The position numbers were made by a program, and so were the translations under genes. This document shows, piece after piece, positions 26,808 to 35,092 of a stretch of 64,000 nt of DNA; within the stretch, counting starts at the first letter, position 1, and every line of letters begins with the position of its first letter. Under the pieces are notes generated by a model. It did no database searches, was not told the DNA's origin, and worked only from the letters and a program-made list of their open reading frames with translations. Source of the stretch: an uncultured Dorea sp. (lineage in GTDB: Bacteria; Bacillota; Clostridia; Lachnospirales; Lachnospiraceae); NCBI GenBank assembly GCA_910585725.1, contig CAJUFA010000009.1, positions 50,650 through 114,649 of the forward strand, in the 5' to 3' direction.

Positions 26808-27599
26808 CTATTGAATGTCATAAGCACGATATAATTCGGCGACTGTCTCGTCGATATTGCCGCCGCCTTTTTTGATATCGTCCAGTGTTCCGTCCATCAG
26901 AATACGTCCTTTTCCGATGAGAATGATACGGCTTGCCAGGGCTTCGATATCCTGCATGTCGTGGGTGGTCAGTATTACGGTAGTTCCGTGGGATTTATTC
27001 TGGTTCAGGATAAAATCACGGACGGCAAGTTTCGAGACAGCGTCCAGACCGATCGTTGGTTCGTCAAGGAACAGGATCCTCGGACGATGCAGAAGGGAGG
27101 CCGCAATCTCGCAGCGCATCCGTTGGCCGAGAGAGAGCTGTCTTGCGGGAGAGCGCAGTAATTCTGACAGATTTAATAATTCAGTTAATTCTTCAAGGCT
27201 TTGTTGGTATCGGGGATCTGGAATCGAATAAATATCCTTTAATAATTCAAAGGAATCTATGACCGGAACATCCCACCATAATTGGGAACGCTGACCAAAC
27301 ACAACGCCGATTTCTTTGACATGTTTGATTCGGTTCTTGTAGGGAATCCTTCCGTCTACAAGGACGGTTCCGCAGTCAGGCGTCAATATTCCGCTTAGAA
27401 TCTTAATAGTAGAGCTTTTTCCGGCTCCGTTCGGACCGATGTAGCCGATCATCTCCCCGTCGCGGATGGTGAAGGACACATCATTCAATGCATGAATTAC
27501 CTCATAATCCCGGTGAAAAAGCGCTTTTACGGCCTCACCGAAACCTGCGTTTCTTTTTGCAATCTTGTACGATTTGCATACATGTTCCATCGTAATCAT
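26808..27599 (-). CDS. ABC transporter ATP-binding protein
   Basis: 263 residues from ATG 27599, which follows CAGGAGGAAG at good distance; 23 earlier in-frame codons are ignored. Walker A is GPNGAGKSS, signature LSLGQRMRCE, Walker B ILFLDEPTIGLD, and switch His in LTTHDMQD. The insertion between the first strands (AKRNAGFGEAVKALFHRDYEV) is typical of the COG4586 exporters that pair with COG3694/COG4587 permeases. It powers the exporter whose permeases follow. It is divergent from the LytTR regulator, which might control it. Confidence 0.9.
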   Translation of the reverse strand: MITMEHVCKSYKIAKRNAGFGEAVKALFHRDYEVIHALNDVSFTIRDGEMIGYIGPNGAGKSSTIKILSGILTPDCGTVLVDGRIPYKNRIKHVKEIGVVFGQRSQLWWDVPVIDSFELLKDIYSIPDPRYQQSLEELTELLNLSELLRSPARQLSLGQRMRCEIAASLLHRPRILFLDEPTIGLDAVSKLAVRDFILNQNKSHGTTVILTTHDMQDIEALASRIILIGKGRILMDGTLDDIKKGGGNIDETVAELYRAYDIQ

Positions 27600-27722
27600 T
27601 CTTGCTTCCTCCTGGTAGTTATATTTGCATATCTTGCCAAGTTGGCTGGGTTTTATTTGCTTTTTCAAACAAGCTGATTATATCATACAGAAAGTGGGAG
27701 GTAAAGAAAAAGGACAAAATTG

Positions 27723-27775
27723 ACATGTTTAAAGACAAACTTAGCATCATTAAAACAGGTGAAACATGTTATAAT
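27723..27775 (+). promoter_or_regulatory. LytTR gene promoter region with inverted repeat
   Basis: ACATGTTT (27723-27730) and its complement AAACATGT (27762-27769) flank a 31-bp interval, the right arm abutting a perfect TATAAT (27770-27775). No strong -35 is seen, which fits an activated promoter. A binding site for the encoded LytTR regulator is possible. Confidence 0.5.
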
Positions 27776-27810
27776 TTAAGAAACATATTAGTAAAAGGAG
27801 AATGATGCAT

Positions 27811-28509
27811 ATGAGGATAGCAGTCTGCGAAGACTGTGTGGAAGACACTCTTCTGCTGAAACATTATTTAAGGGGGCATGATGTCAGCATCTATTCTGAT
27901 ACGTGCAGTTTACTCGATGACATAGATAATAAAAAGATACAGTTTGATCTGTACCTGCTGGATATATTTATGGAAGATTCTATGAGCGGAATTGAATTGG
28001 CCCAGGAGCTGCGCAAGATACAGGAAGAAGCAGTTATCTGTTTTATTTCCTCCAGCAGCGACTTCTATAGAGAGGCGTATGATCTTTATGCGGTTCAGTA
28101 TCTGCTGAAGCCTGTAGCAGAAGCGGATGTAAGAAAGCTGTTGGATAAAGTATCGAAGAGTCTGGTGAGGAAAAGAGAACCAAAGCTTTCTTTCCAGTCG
28201 CGGGGACAGACAGGAAGTATTCCATACGGAAAGATCCGATATATCAGCAGCAGAGAACACACGATCTCGATCTTCACCACGGACGGGACAGTGTGGGAAT
28301 ATAAGGGAAGGTTAAGCGAGTTGGCGGTTCAGGTGTGCGGGGATACATTTATGCGCTGCCATCAGAGCTTTATCGTCAATATGTACCATGTCGAGAATAT
28401 GAGCGGTACCGGTCTTATGGTTGCAGGGGATTGGATCCCTGTGTCCAGGCGGTACTATATCGGGGTGAAAAAACGGTATCTGGAGATACTATTCGAGGAG
28501 GTAGACTAA
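27811..28509 (+). CDS. LytTR-family response regulator (AgrA-like)
   Basis: 232 residues from ATG 27811, which is 10 bp after AAAGGAG; two earlier ATGs are too close. The receiver has Glu7/Asp8, phosphoacceptor Asp51 in YLLDIFMED and Lys in YLLKPVAE. The C-terminal LytTR domain includes IRYISSREHTISIFTTDG and MRCHQSFIVNM, the usual ending. It is 3 bp from the histidine kinase gene, an AgrA/AgrC-like arrangement. No AgrB or AgrD gene is seen nearby, so the inducing signal is unknown. Confidence 0.9.
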   Translation: MRIAVCEDCVEDTLLLKHYLRGHDVSIYSDTCSLLDDIDNKKIQFDLYLLDIFMEDSMSGIELAQELRKIQEEAVICFISSSSDFYREAYDLYAVQYLLKPVAEADVRKLLDKVSKSLVRKREPKLSFQSRGQTGSIPYGKIRYISSREHTISIFTTDGTVWEYKGRLSELAVQVCGDTFMRCHQSFIVNMYHVENMSGTGLMVAGDWIPVSRRYYIGVKKRYLEILFEEVD

Positions 28510-28512
28510 AAG

Positions 28513-29787
28513 ATGACAATACTTCGTGATTTATCGATATATTGGGCAATGATCCATGTGGTCTTTATTTTCATTCTACTGTTCCGGTCACGGCTTAACA
28601 GAAAGAGAACGTTGTTGATAGCAGGAAGCGGAATGGGTATTTTGATGGTTCTGAATGGGGTGGGATTGATAATATTGGGCATTGACACTCTGTCAAAGAT
28701 ATTCTTGTTTACATGTTCTGTTCCAAGTTTTATTCTTTTTTATGTAATGAGTGCAGACCGAAGATTCAAGTTCCTGCTGTCATTCTGTCTGGCAGATACG
28801 ATCTGTATGTGGCTTATGGCGGTTACAGCTCTGCTGGACTGCTATCTGGGAGGCGAACGGTACGTTCTGATGTTTATAAGCAGGCTGATTCTCTACCCGC
28901 TGGTGGAATATCTGATATGGAGATATCTGAGAAAACCCTATATGGAACTGCAGGATGCGGTGGAAAAGGGCTGGGGTATTTTTGCATGGATGACTATGCT
29001 GTATTATATTCTGCTGGTGGTAGTGGTACAGTTTCCTACCAATATTGTCAACCGTCCGGAGGATACGTTTTTGTGCGTGTTGGTGCTTCTCTTGATGGTG
29101 TTTAATTACGCTACGATCTTTGCGTCGCTTTACTGGCAGCTTTTATTCTTTCGGAGGCAGCAGGGCGAGAGAATCTTAAAAGAGCAAAAGAATATGTTGG
29201 AGGCGCAGCTTGAGAATCAGCAGCGCATCCGAAGGATGAAGCATGATATGAAGGGGCATGTGATTACCCTTTCCGGTCTGCTTAGCGCGGGGCAGACCAG
29301 AGAGGCTCTGACATATCTGAAAGGTGTGGAAACAGAGATGGATTCTTTATCGGGACAATTCTGTTCTAATCCATATCTGAATGCCGTGTTTGTCCAGTAC
29401 AGCGGAAAATTGAAGGAACTTGGGGCAAGGTATAATATGGATCTGCAGATCGGGGAGGAAGAGCTTCCTTATATGGAACTGTGCCAGATCTTGTCTAATG
29501 GGCTGGAGAATGTGTGCGACGCCCTGGAAGGTCTTGACATGGAGAAAAGGGAAATGTCGGTGCAGATGAAGTATAACAGAAATTATCTCCTGATACGGAT
29601 CAAAAACTGCTGTCGGGATGATTTATATGTGGAGAGGGGAACGCTTGCCCTCACGGAGAAAGAGGGAAACGACCATGGTTTCGGGCTTGTAACAATTAAG
29701 GAAACTGCAGAACGGCTTGGCGGGGATATGTGCTGTTATACAGAAAGCGGAAGATTCGTACTGGACGTGATGGTATCGATTAACTAA
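28513..29787 (+). CDS. GHKL sensor histidine kinase (AgrC-like)
   Basis: 424 residues: about six N-terminal TM helices (1-210), a linker coiled coil (RRQQGERILKEQKNMLEAQ), a SPOB_a/HisKA-like helix with the His in RMKHDMKGHV, and a GHKL ATPase with LSNGLENVCDAL (N box) and NDHGFGLVTIKE. It phosphorylates the LytTR regulator encoded just upstream. GAGGAGG 11 bp before the ATG lies inside the end of the regulator gene. Peptide-quorum kinases share this layout; the ligand is not evident. Confidence 0.87.
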   Translation: MTILRDLSIYWAMIHVVFIFILLFRSRLNRKRTLLIAGSGMGILMVLNGVGLIILGIDTLSKIFLFTCSVPSFILFYVMSADRRFKFLLSFCLADTICMWLMAVTALLDCYLGGERYVLMFISRLILYPLVEYLIWRYLRKPYMELQDAVEKGWGIFAWMTMLYYILLVVVVQFPTNIVNRPEDTFLCVLVLLLMVFNYATIFASLYWQLLFFRRQQGERILKEQKNMLEAQLENQQRIRRMKHDMKGHVITLSGLLSAGQTREALTYLKGVETEMDSLSGQFCSNPYLNAVFVQYSGKLKELGARYNMDLQIGEEELPYMELCQILSNGLENVCDALEGLDMEKREMSVQMKYNRNYLLIRIKNCCRDDLYVERGTLALTEKEGNDHGFGLVTIKETAERLGGDMCCYTESGRFVLDVMVSIN

Positions 29788-29802
29788 GGATGGTGATGGG
29801 TA

Positions 29803-30543
29803 GTGCGGCAGGCGGTTTTTGATTACATAAAGAAGAAATATAAAGTATTCCCGGAATATCCGTTGAAAAAATATAAAGGAAATGCAGTTTTCCGTCACGA
29901 GGAAAACAGAAAATGGTTTGCGCTTGTGATGAAGGTACAGCGAAATAAACTGGGACTTTCCGGAACAGAATATGTGGATGTGGTGAATCTTAAAATAGAT
30001 GATATGATATTTCTTGATATATTAATGAAGGATACGGGAATTATTCCTGTTTACCACATGAATAAGCAGCATTGGATTACTGTTATTCTTGACGGTACGG
30101 TTAAGAAAGAGAGGGTTTTTGAACTTATTGGCATGAGTTTTATGACCACGGCTTCTGCAGATAATAAAGAGAAGATTCGGCCGCCGAAAGAATGGATTAT
30201 TCCGGCGAATCCTAAGTTTTTTGATATTGAACATGTCTTTGACAAAGAGGATGAGATAGAATGGAAACAGGACAGCGGTATCAGGGCGGGAGATACGGTT
30301 TTTATGTATGCGGCGGCTCCGGTATCGGCAATTCTTTATAAATGTAAGGTGACGGAAACGGATATTCCGTATGCTTATGAGGATAAGTATCCCACGATCA
30401 CAGCGCTGATGAAGATAAAGTTTCAAAAAAGATACAGGTCTGCCCGATTTACATCCGGCGTGCTGAGGGAAGAGTACGGGATTTATACCGTCAGAGCGCC
30501 GAGAGGAATACCCGGCAGCCTTAGCGCCGCGCTTAGAAGATAG
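29803..30543 (+). CDS. MmcQ/YjbR-like protein with C-terminal EVE/PUA-like part
   Basis: 246 residues from GTG 29803 (no ATG in frame nearby). Residues 1-110 match the MmcQ/YjbR family (FDYIKKKYKVFPEYPL, RKWFALVMKV, HMNKQHWITVIL), a CyaY-like fold proposed to bind DNA. Residues about 130-246 (GIRAGDTVFMYAAAPVSAIL, YKCKVTETDIPY) resemble EVE/PUA-like domains that recognise modified bases. The fusion could be a modified-base reader. It is 15 bp after the kinase gene, perhaps by read-through. Domain calls are from pattern recognition. Confidence 0.68.
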   Translation: MRQAVFDYIKKKYKVFPEYPLKKYKGNAVFRHEENRKWFALVMKVQRNKLGLSGTEYVDVVNLKIDDMIFLDILMKDTGIIPVYHMNKQHWITVILDGTVKKERVFELIGMSFMTTASADNKEKIRPPKEWIIPANPKFFDIEHVFDKEDEIEWKQDSGIRAGDTVFMYAAAPVSAILYKCKVTETDIPYAYEDKYPTITALMKIKFQKRYRSARFTSGVLREEYGIYTVRAPRGIPGSLSAALRR

Positions 30544-30568
30544 CGAGATTCCTCTTGAAAATTTCTTA

Positions 30569-30598
30569 TTGCATAATCAGATGATATAGAGATATAAT
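30569..30598 (+). promoter_or_regulatory. glyA promoter
   Basis: TTGCAT (30569-30574), 18 bp, TATAAT (30593-30598), 65 bp before ATG 30664. Confidence 0.65.
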
Positions 30599-30663
30599 AG
30601 GGAATGAATTTCCGGTTATATGGAATGATAAAAGATAAGAAGTATAAGAACGGAGGAAAAGCG

Positions 30664-31911
30664 ATGAATCTGATTCATGATGTGATGAATTATATTAAGA
30701 GCTGCGACGAGGAGATAGGAGACGCCCTGTACCTGGAGTTAAACCGGCAAAGACGGAATCTGGAGCTGATTGCGTCTGAGAATATTGTAAGCCCGGCGGT
30801 TATGTTGGCTATGGGGACGGCGCCGACGAATAAGTATGCGGAAGGGTATCCGGCAAAGCGTTATTACGGCGGTTGTGAACATGTAGATTTGCTGGAGGAA
30901 CTGGCGATCGAGCGCGTGAAGAAGTTGTTCGGCTGTGATCATGCGTGCGTGCAGCCCCATTCCGGGGCAAATGCGAATAATGCCGTCTATCAGGCGTTTT
31001 TGCAGCCGGGGGACACAGTAATGGGAATGAATCTGGCGCATGGCGGCCATCTGACCCATGGATCTCCGGTTAATATGTCGGGTATCTTATATCATTTTGT
31101 TCCGTATAATGTTAATGACGACGGATTTTTAGATTATGACGAGATTCGGAAGATCGCGAGGGAATGCAGGCCGAAAATGATCGTTGCCGGAGCGTCTGCT
31201 TATCCGAGAGAGATTCGGTTTGATCTTTTCGCAGATATTGCGAAAGAGGTTGGAGCGTACTTGTTCGTGGATATGGCGCATATTGCGGGGCTGGTAGCGG
31301 CAGGGCTGCATCAGAGTCCGGTTCCTTATGCGGATGTCGTAACAAGTACGACGCATAAAACTCTGCGGGGACCGAGAGGCGGAATCATCCTGTGTAAGGA
31401 AGAGCATGCGAAAGCCGTCAATAAGGCAATATTCCCGGGAACACAAGGGGGACCTCTTATGCATATCATCGCGGCAAAGGCAGTCTGCTTCGGAGAGGCG
31501 CTGAAGCCGGAATTTAAGACTTATCAGGAACAGGTTGTTAAGAATGCCAGGGCGTTGGCAGAGGCCATGTCAGAAGAAGGATTCAACCTTGTGAGCGGCG
31601 GCACGGATAATCATCTGATGCTGGTTGATCTGCAGAATATGGGCGTCACCGGAAAAGAACTGCAGAACCGTCTGGACGAAGTCTATATTACGGTCAATAA
31701 GAATGCGGTTCCGAATGATCCGGCGAGTCCGTTTGTGACCAGCGGTATACGAATCGGAACGCCGGCAGTCACGACCAGAGGATTGAAAGAAGAGGATATG
31801 AAGACGATAGCAAGGCTTATCAAGTTGACCGTGACAGATTATGAAGAGAAAGCGGACGAGATCCGCGGCGAAGTTAATCAGATCTGCACAAGATATCCGA
31901 TCTATATATAG
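30664..31911 (+). CDS. glyA: serine hydroxymethyltransferase
   Basis: Interconverts serine and glycine with transfer of C1 to tetrahydrofolate, using PLP. The 415-residue protein has the signature [16 protein letters not shown] with the PLP lysine (HK), the ELIASEN N-terminal motif and [13 protein letters not shown]. Start ATG 30664 has CGGAGG upstream; the promoter ending at 30598 excludes the longer frame. The one-carbon genes fchA and folD follow at 33.3-34.9 kb, and an alanine/glycine symporter at 35 kb, forming a one-carbon neighbourhood. A very strong terminator follows. Confidence 0.95.
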   Translation: MNLIHDVMNYIKSCDEEIGDALYLELNRQRRNLELIASENIVSPAVMLAMGTAPTNKYAEGYPAKRYYGGCEHVDLLEELAIERVKKLFGCDHACVQPHSGANANNAVYQAFLQPGDTVMGMNLAHGGHLTHGSPVNMSGILYHFVPYNVNDDGFLDYDEIRKIARECRPKMIVAGASAYPREIRFDLFADIAKEVGAYLFVDMAHIAGLVAAGLHQSPVPYADVVTSTTHKTLRGPRGGIILCKEEHAKAVNKAIFPGTQGGPLMHIIAAKAVCFGEALKPEFKTYQEQVVKNARALAEAMSEEGFNLVSGGTDNHLMLVDLQNMGVTGKELQNRLDEVYITVNKNAVPNDPASPFVTSGIRIGTPAVTTRGLKEEDMKTIARLIKLTVTDYEEKADEIRGEVNQICTRYPIYI

Positions 31912-31974
31912 GACGGGGAAATTCTATAATATTAAGGCGTGAATAACGCGAGTTTGGTTCAGTCGAATGCGGAG

Positions 31975-32025
31975 AAAACCTCCTTCTATGATAAATTTTT
32001 CGGTTTATCATAGAAGGAGGTTTTT
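31975..32025. terminator. strong bidirectional terminator after glyA
   Basis: A perfect stem of about 20 bp (AAAACCTCCTTCTATGATAA with its complement ending at 32024) closes a short T-rich loop and is followed by TTTTT; A-run on the other side serves the leftward gene at 32053. Confidence 0.9.
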
Positions 32026-32052
32026 GAATGTCTGACCATATGTGAAAATAAA

Positions 32053-33123
32053 TTATTCAGAAGGATGATATATCTTGTCACGAATCTCCTGCATCTGGTA
32101 ATCTAACTGTTCGATGGAGTCGGCGCAGCTTTTGAGTTGCCTGACGATCTCGTCGGTGTCTTTTACATCCCGTTTATATTTGAGCTTATGTTCCAGGCTT
32201 GCCCAGAAATCCATAGCGATTGTACGGAATTGAACTTCCACCTTCATATATTTCTTTCCGGTGGATAAGAAGACCGGAACGTTCAGAATCAGATGAAGGC
32301 TTCGGTAGCCGTTAGATTTTGGATTCTTTATGTAGTCCTTCTTCCGAAGCAATACGATATCGTCTTGCTGGCAGAACAATTCTGCCAGACGATAGATGTC
32401 GTCGGGGAAAGAGCAGATGACGCGCACTCCCGCCACATCTGCAAGGTTTTCCCTTATGCTGTCCACGGTAACGGGAAAACCTTTTCGTTCCAGTTTCTCA
32501 AAGATGCTCTGCGGTGATTTTAATCTGCTTTTGATCGACTCAAAAGGATTGCGGTGATATTCCTGGGAGAATTCTTCGTTCAGCACTTTGAGTTTCGTCT
32601 CGACTTCCGCGATGGCGGAATGGAATTCCATCATCAATTTGTTAAAGGGTTTTGCTTCCTTTAATTTTTTGGCCTGCATCTGAATGATCTGATATTGCTG
32701 TTCGAGTGTTTTGGCCTGTTTTTCTACGGTCTGTTCCAATTGATTCTTGCAGGTAAAAAGTTCAATTGCATTCTTAACACGGTGCTTTACGATAGAACTT
32801 TCAAAAGGCTTATGGATAAAGTCCGATACGCCCAATTCCAGGCATTGAGTTTCAATCTCTACAGTGTTTTCGCTGCTTATGACGAGTACGGGGATTCGCT
32901 GCAGCCAGGCATGCCGCTTCATTTCTTTTATTACGGCAAAGCCGTCGGTCTTAGGCATGCGCAGATCCAAAAGAAGCGCAGATATGTTGCTGTAATGTTC
33001 GTAGAGCTTATCAAGGGCTTCGTTTCCGTCGCCGGCGGTTTCGATGGAATAATCGTCTTTCAGGATATCGCACAGCAGCTCGCGGTTAAGTTCGGCATCA
33101 TCTACGATCAGTATTCTTTCCAT
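32053..33123 (-). CDS. receiver domain fused to RelA/SpoT (p)ppGpp synthetase
   Basis: 356 residues. Residues 1-120 are a CheY-like receiver with Asp8/Asp9, phosphoacceptor Asp53 in LLLDLRMPKTD and Lys105 in FIHKPF. Residues about 125-160 form a Gln/Lys-rich coiled coil. Residues 160-345 are a RelA/SpoT synthetase: R200/K202 in IKSRLKSPQSIFEK, D229 in ADVAGVRVICSF, NPKSNGYRSLHL (267-278) and catalytic-type Glu296 in VEVQFRT. No HD hydrolase, TGS or ACT domain. It should make (p)ppGpp under control of a phosphorelay. No kinase is adjacent. Confidence 0.9.
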   Translation of the reverse strand: MERILIVDDAELNRELLCDILKDDYSIETAGDGNEALDKLYEHYSNISALLLDLRMPKTDGFAVIKEMKRHAWLQRIPVLVISSENTVEIETQCLELGVSDFIHKPFESSIVKHRVKNAIELFTCKNQLEQTVEKQAKTLEQQYQIIQMQAKKLKEAKPFNKLMMEFHSAIAEVETKLKVLNEEFSQEYHRNPFESIKSRLKSPQSIFEKLERKGFPVTVDSIRENLADVAGVRVICSFPDDIYRLAELFCQQDDIVLLRKKDYIKNPKSNGYRSLHLILNVPVFLSTGKKYMKVEVQFRTIAMDFWASLEHKLKYKRDVKDTDEIVRQLKSCADSIEQLDYQMQEIRDKIYHPSE

Positions 33124-33235
33124 GCTTCCTTCCCTCTTTTTCTTAGTGTACTGATATATTTATCTTTAGTATACTTCATTCTTAATAAAAAGAAAAGTAA
33201 ATTGTCTGCTAAAAGAAATGACTAAAAGAAGTGAC

Positions 33236-33265
33236 TTGACGTACGAACCCAGGTTGAAATATAAT
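33236..33265 (+). promoter_or_regulatory. promoter of the fchA-like gene
   Basis: TTGACG (33236-33241), 18 bp, TATAAT (33260-33265). Just upstream CTAAAAGAAATGA and CTAAAAGAAGTGA form a tandem 13-bp near-repeat. Confidence 0.65.
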
Positions 33266-33326
33266 GCAGACAGTAATCGGCAGATATAAGACATGAAGTC
33301 GAAGGAAGAATTGGAGGGATGACGGA

Positions 33327-33953
33327 ATGATGTTAGAGAAGAAGTTTACGGATTTTACGGAGGAGTTGTCATCTGCAAAGCCTGTTCCGGGCGGAGGCGG
33401 CGCCTGCGCCGCCGTAGGAGCGTTTGCCGCGGCTCTTGGGATGATGGTGGCGAATCTTACTGCCGGAAAGAAGCGGTATGCGGATGTGGAAGAAGAAGTT
33501 ATGGAGATTCTGGCGCGGCTTAAGACGACGAGAAATGAATTGATTATATTAGCGGACAAGGACGCCGAGGCTTTCGAACCGCTTTCGAAAGCGTATTGGC
33601 TTCCAAAAGGCACGGAGGAAGAGCAGAAGGAGAAAGAGAGGATCATGGAAGCGGCCTTGTATGAGGCAAGCAGGATTCCGCTTGAGATCATGGAGACAGT
33701 CTTAAAGACCATGCGCGATCTGGAGTTTCTGGGAGAGAAGGGAAGCAGACTTGCAGTCAGTGATGTCGGCGTCGGGATATTGTTCGCGCAGGCGGCGCTG
33801 GAGGGCGCTTCGTTAAACGTATTTATCAATACCAGACTTATGAAGAACCGCGATCGGGCAAAGGAACTGAATCGGAAAGCGGACGTCATGATACAGGAGG
33901 GACGGAAGCAAAAAGAAAAGGTTTATGAGGACGTGCTGGATAAACTTCGATAA
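33327..33953 (+). CDS. cyclodeaminase/methenyl-THF cyclohydrolase family (FchA-like)
   Basis: 208 residues of the FTCD_C fold: an all-helical protein with SAKPVPGGGGACAAVGAFAAALG at residues 15-37 (the Gly-rich folate site), NLTAGKKRYADVEEE, and the late segment GASLNVFINTRLMKNRDRA. Members include clostridial FchA (5,10-methenyl-THF cyclohydrolase) and formimino-THF cyclodeaminase. No formiminotransferase or histidine-degradation gene is nearby, whereas a cyclohydrolase-defective FolD follows 67 bp downstream, so the cyclohydrolase role is favoured. GGAGGG lies 8 bp before ATG 33327. Confidence 0.87.
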   Translation: MMLEKKFTDFTEELSSAKPVPGGGGACAAVGAFAAALGMMVANLTAGKKRYADVEEEVMEILARLKTTRNELIILADKDAEAFEPLSKAYWLPKGTEEEQKEKERIMEAALYEASRIPLEIMETVLKTMRDLEFLGEKGSRLAVSDVGVGILFAQAALEGASLNVFINTRLMKNRDRAKELNRKADVMIQEGRKQKEKVYEDVLDKLR

Positions 33954-34020
33954 ATTTATTCGTTGTATCGTGGAAATAAAAGAAACTGTAATACGTTGAT
34001 TGTGGAAAGGTGTGTGGCAT

Positions 34021-34881
34021 ATGGGGATAGTTATGAGAGGCGCGGAGGCAGCCAAGGCTATAAAAGAAGAAGTGACAGAAGAAGCGGCGGATTTAAAGGA
34101 GAGGGGAATCAATCCCTGTCTTGCAGTCATAAGAGTGGGGGCGCGTCCGGATGATCTGGCTTATGAACGCGGAGCAAGAAAAAGAATGGAGGCGTCGGGA
34201 ATCGAATGCAGGGTGACGGCGCTTCCTGAGGATATAGGTCAGAAAGGACTCGAACAGGAATTTTTGAAAGTAAACGCGGATCCTGAAGTCCATGGAATTC
34301 TGCTTTTGCGGCCGCTTCCGGGTACGCTTGACGAGGAGCCTTTAAAAGCTATGATTGATCCGTGGAAGGATGTGGACGGTATGAGTCCGGTGAATATTGC
34401 CAAGGTATTTTCCGGGGATGAGACCGGATTCGCTCCCTGTACTGCGGAAGCGGTTATGGAAATACTTCGGTATTATGGCGTAGAGATTTGCGGAAAAAGA
34501 GCGACGGTCTTGGGAAGAAGCATGATAGTGGGGAAACCTTTGTCTATGCTGCTTTTGAAGGAACATGCGACGGTTACCATATGTCATACGCGAACGGCGG
34601 ATATTGCAAAAGAGTGCCGTAATGCCGAGATTCTGGTAGCGGCCGCCGGAAATGCGCGGATGGTGACGGAAGAGATGGTGGGGAAGGCCGCCGTCGTCGT
34701 AGACGTGGGTATTAATGTGGATGAAGCCGGCAACTTGTGCGGCGATGTGGATTACGATGCGGTAGAGGCAAAAGCGTCTTATATCAGTCCCGTTCCGGGA
34801 GGAGTGGGGAGCGTCACATCCTCTGTATTGGCAAAGCATGTAGTCAGGAGTGCGAGGTATTTTGCATGTAACCGCAGGTAA
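34021..34881 (+). CDS. folD: methylene-THF dehydrogenase (FolD), cyclohydrolase site altered
   Basis: 286 residues from ATG 34021 with GAAAGGTG upstream. FolD features: NAD(P)-site VLGRSMIVGKPLSMLL, KDVDGMSPVN (Asp retained) and SPVPGGVGSVT. In the active-site helix the conserved Tyr is kept (Tyr48 in LAYERGARK) but the catalytic Lys four residues later, needed for cyclohydrolase, is Ala52. The conserved Gln of GILVQLPLP is Leu96 (GILLLRPLP). In E. coli (K54, Q98) both are needed for cyclohydrolase, so this is probably dehydrogenase only, paired with the FchA-like protein upstream. Confidence 0.9.
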   Translation: MGIVMRGAEAAKAIKEEVTEEAADLKERGINPCLAVIRVGARPDDLAYERGARKRMEASGIECRVTALPEDIGQKGLEQEFLKVNADPEVHGILLLRPLPGTLDEEPLKAMIDPWKDVDGMSPVNIAKVFSGDETGFAPCTAEAVMEILRYYGVEICGKRATVLGRSMIVGKPLSMLLLKEHATVTICHTRTADIAKECRNAEILVAAAGNARMVTEEMVGKAAVVVDVGINVDEAGNLCGDVDYDAVEAKASYISPVPGGVGSVTSSVLAKHVVRSARYFACNRR

Positions 34882-34964
34882 CTGTTGATGAAAATGCTTG
34901 CGTGTAACCTTATAATGTGGTAATATATGCTCTATATTACAGAATATAATGAATATGTATGTGG

Positions 34965-34997
34965 AACTCCAAGGATGGAAACTCCTGGAGTTTTTCT
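34965..34997 (+). terminator. terminator after folD
   Basis: AACTCCAAGGA pairs with TCCTGGAGTT (one bulge) and is followed by TTTTCTG. Confidence 0.6.
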
Positions 34998-35092
34998 GTA
35001 TTTTCTAAGATGTCAGAATATTTGGACGTATGAAGAAAAGAGAAAATGCTAAAGAAGTAAAGAATGTAGAAAGGTGAGAGAAGGGGAATAGT

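Noticed and set aside
34882..35092. Glycine riboswitch before the AGCS symporter
   Set aside because: None of the conserved glycine aptamer elements is visible; only a folD terminator is seen.
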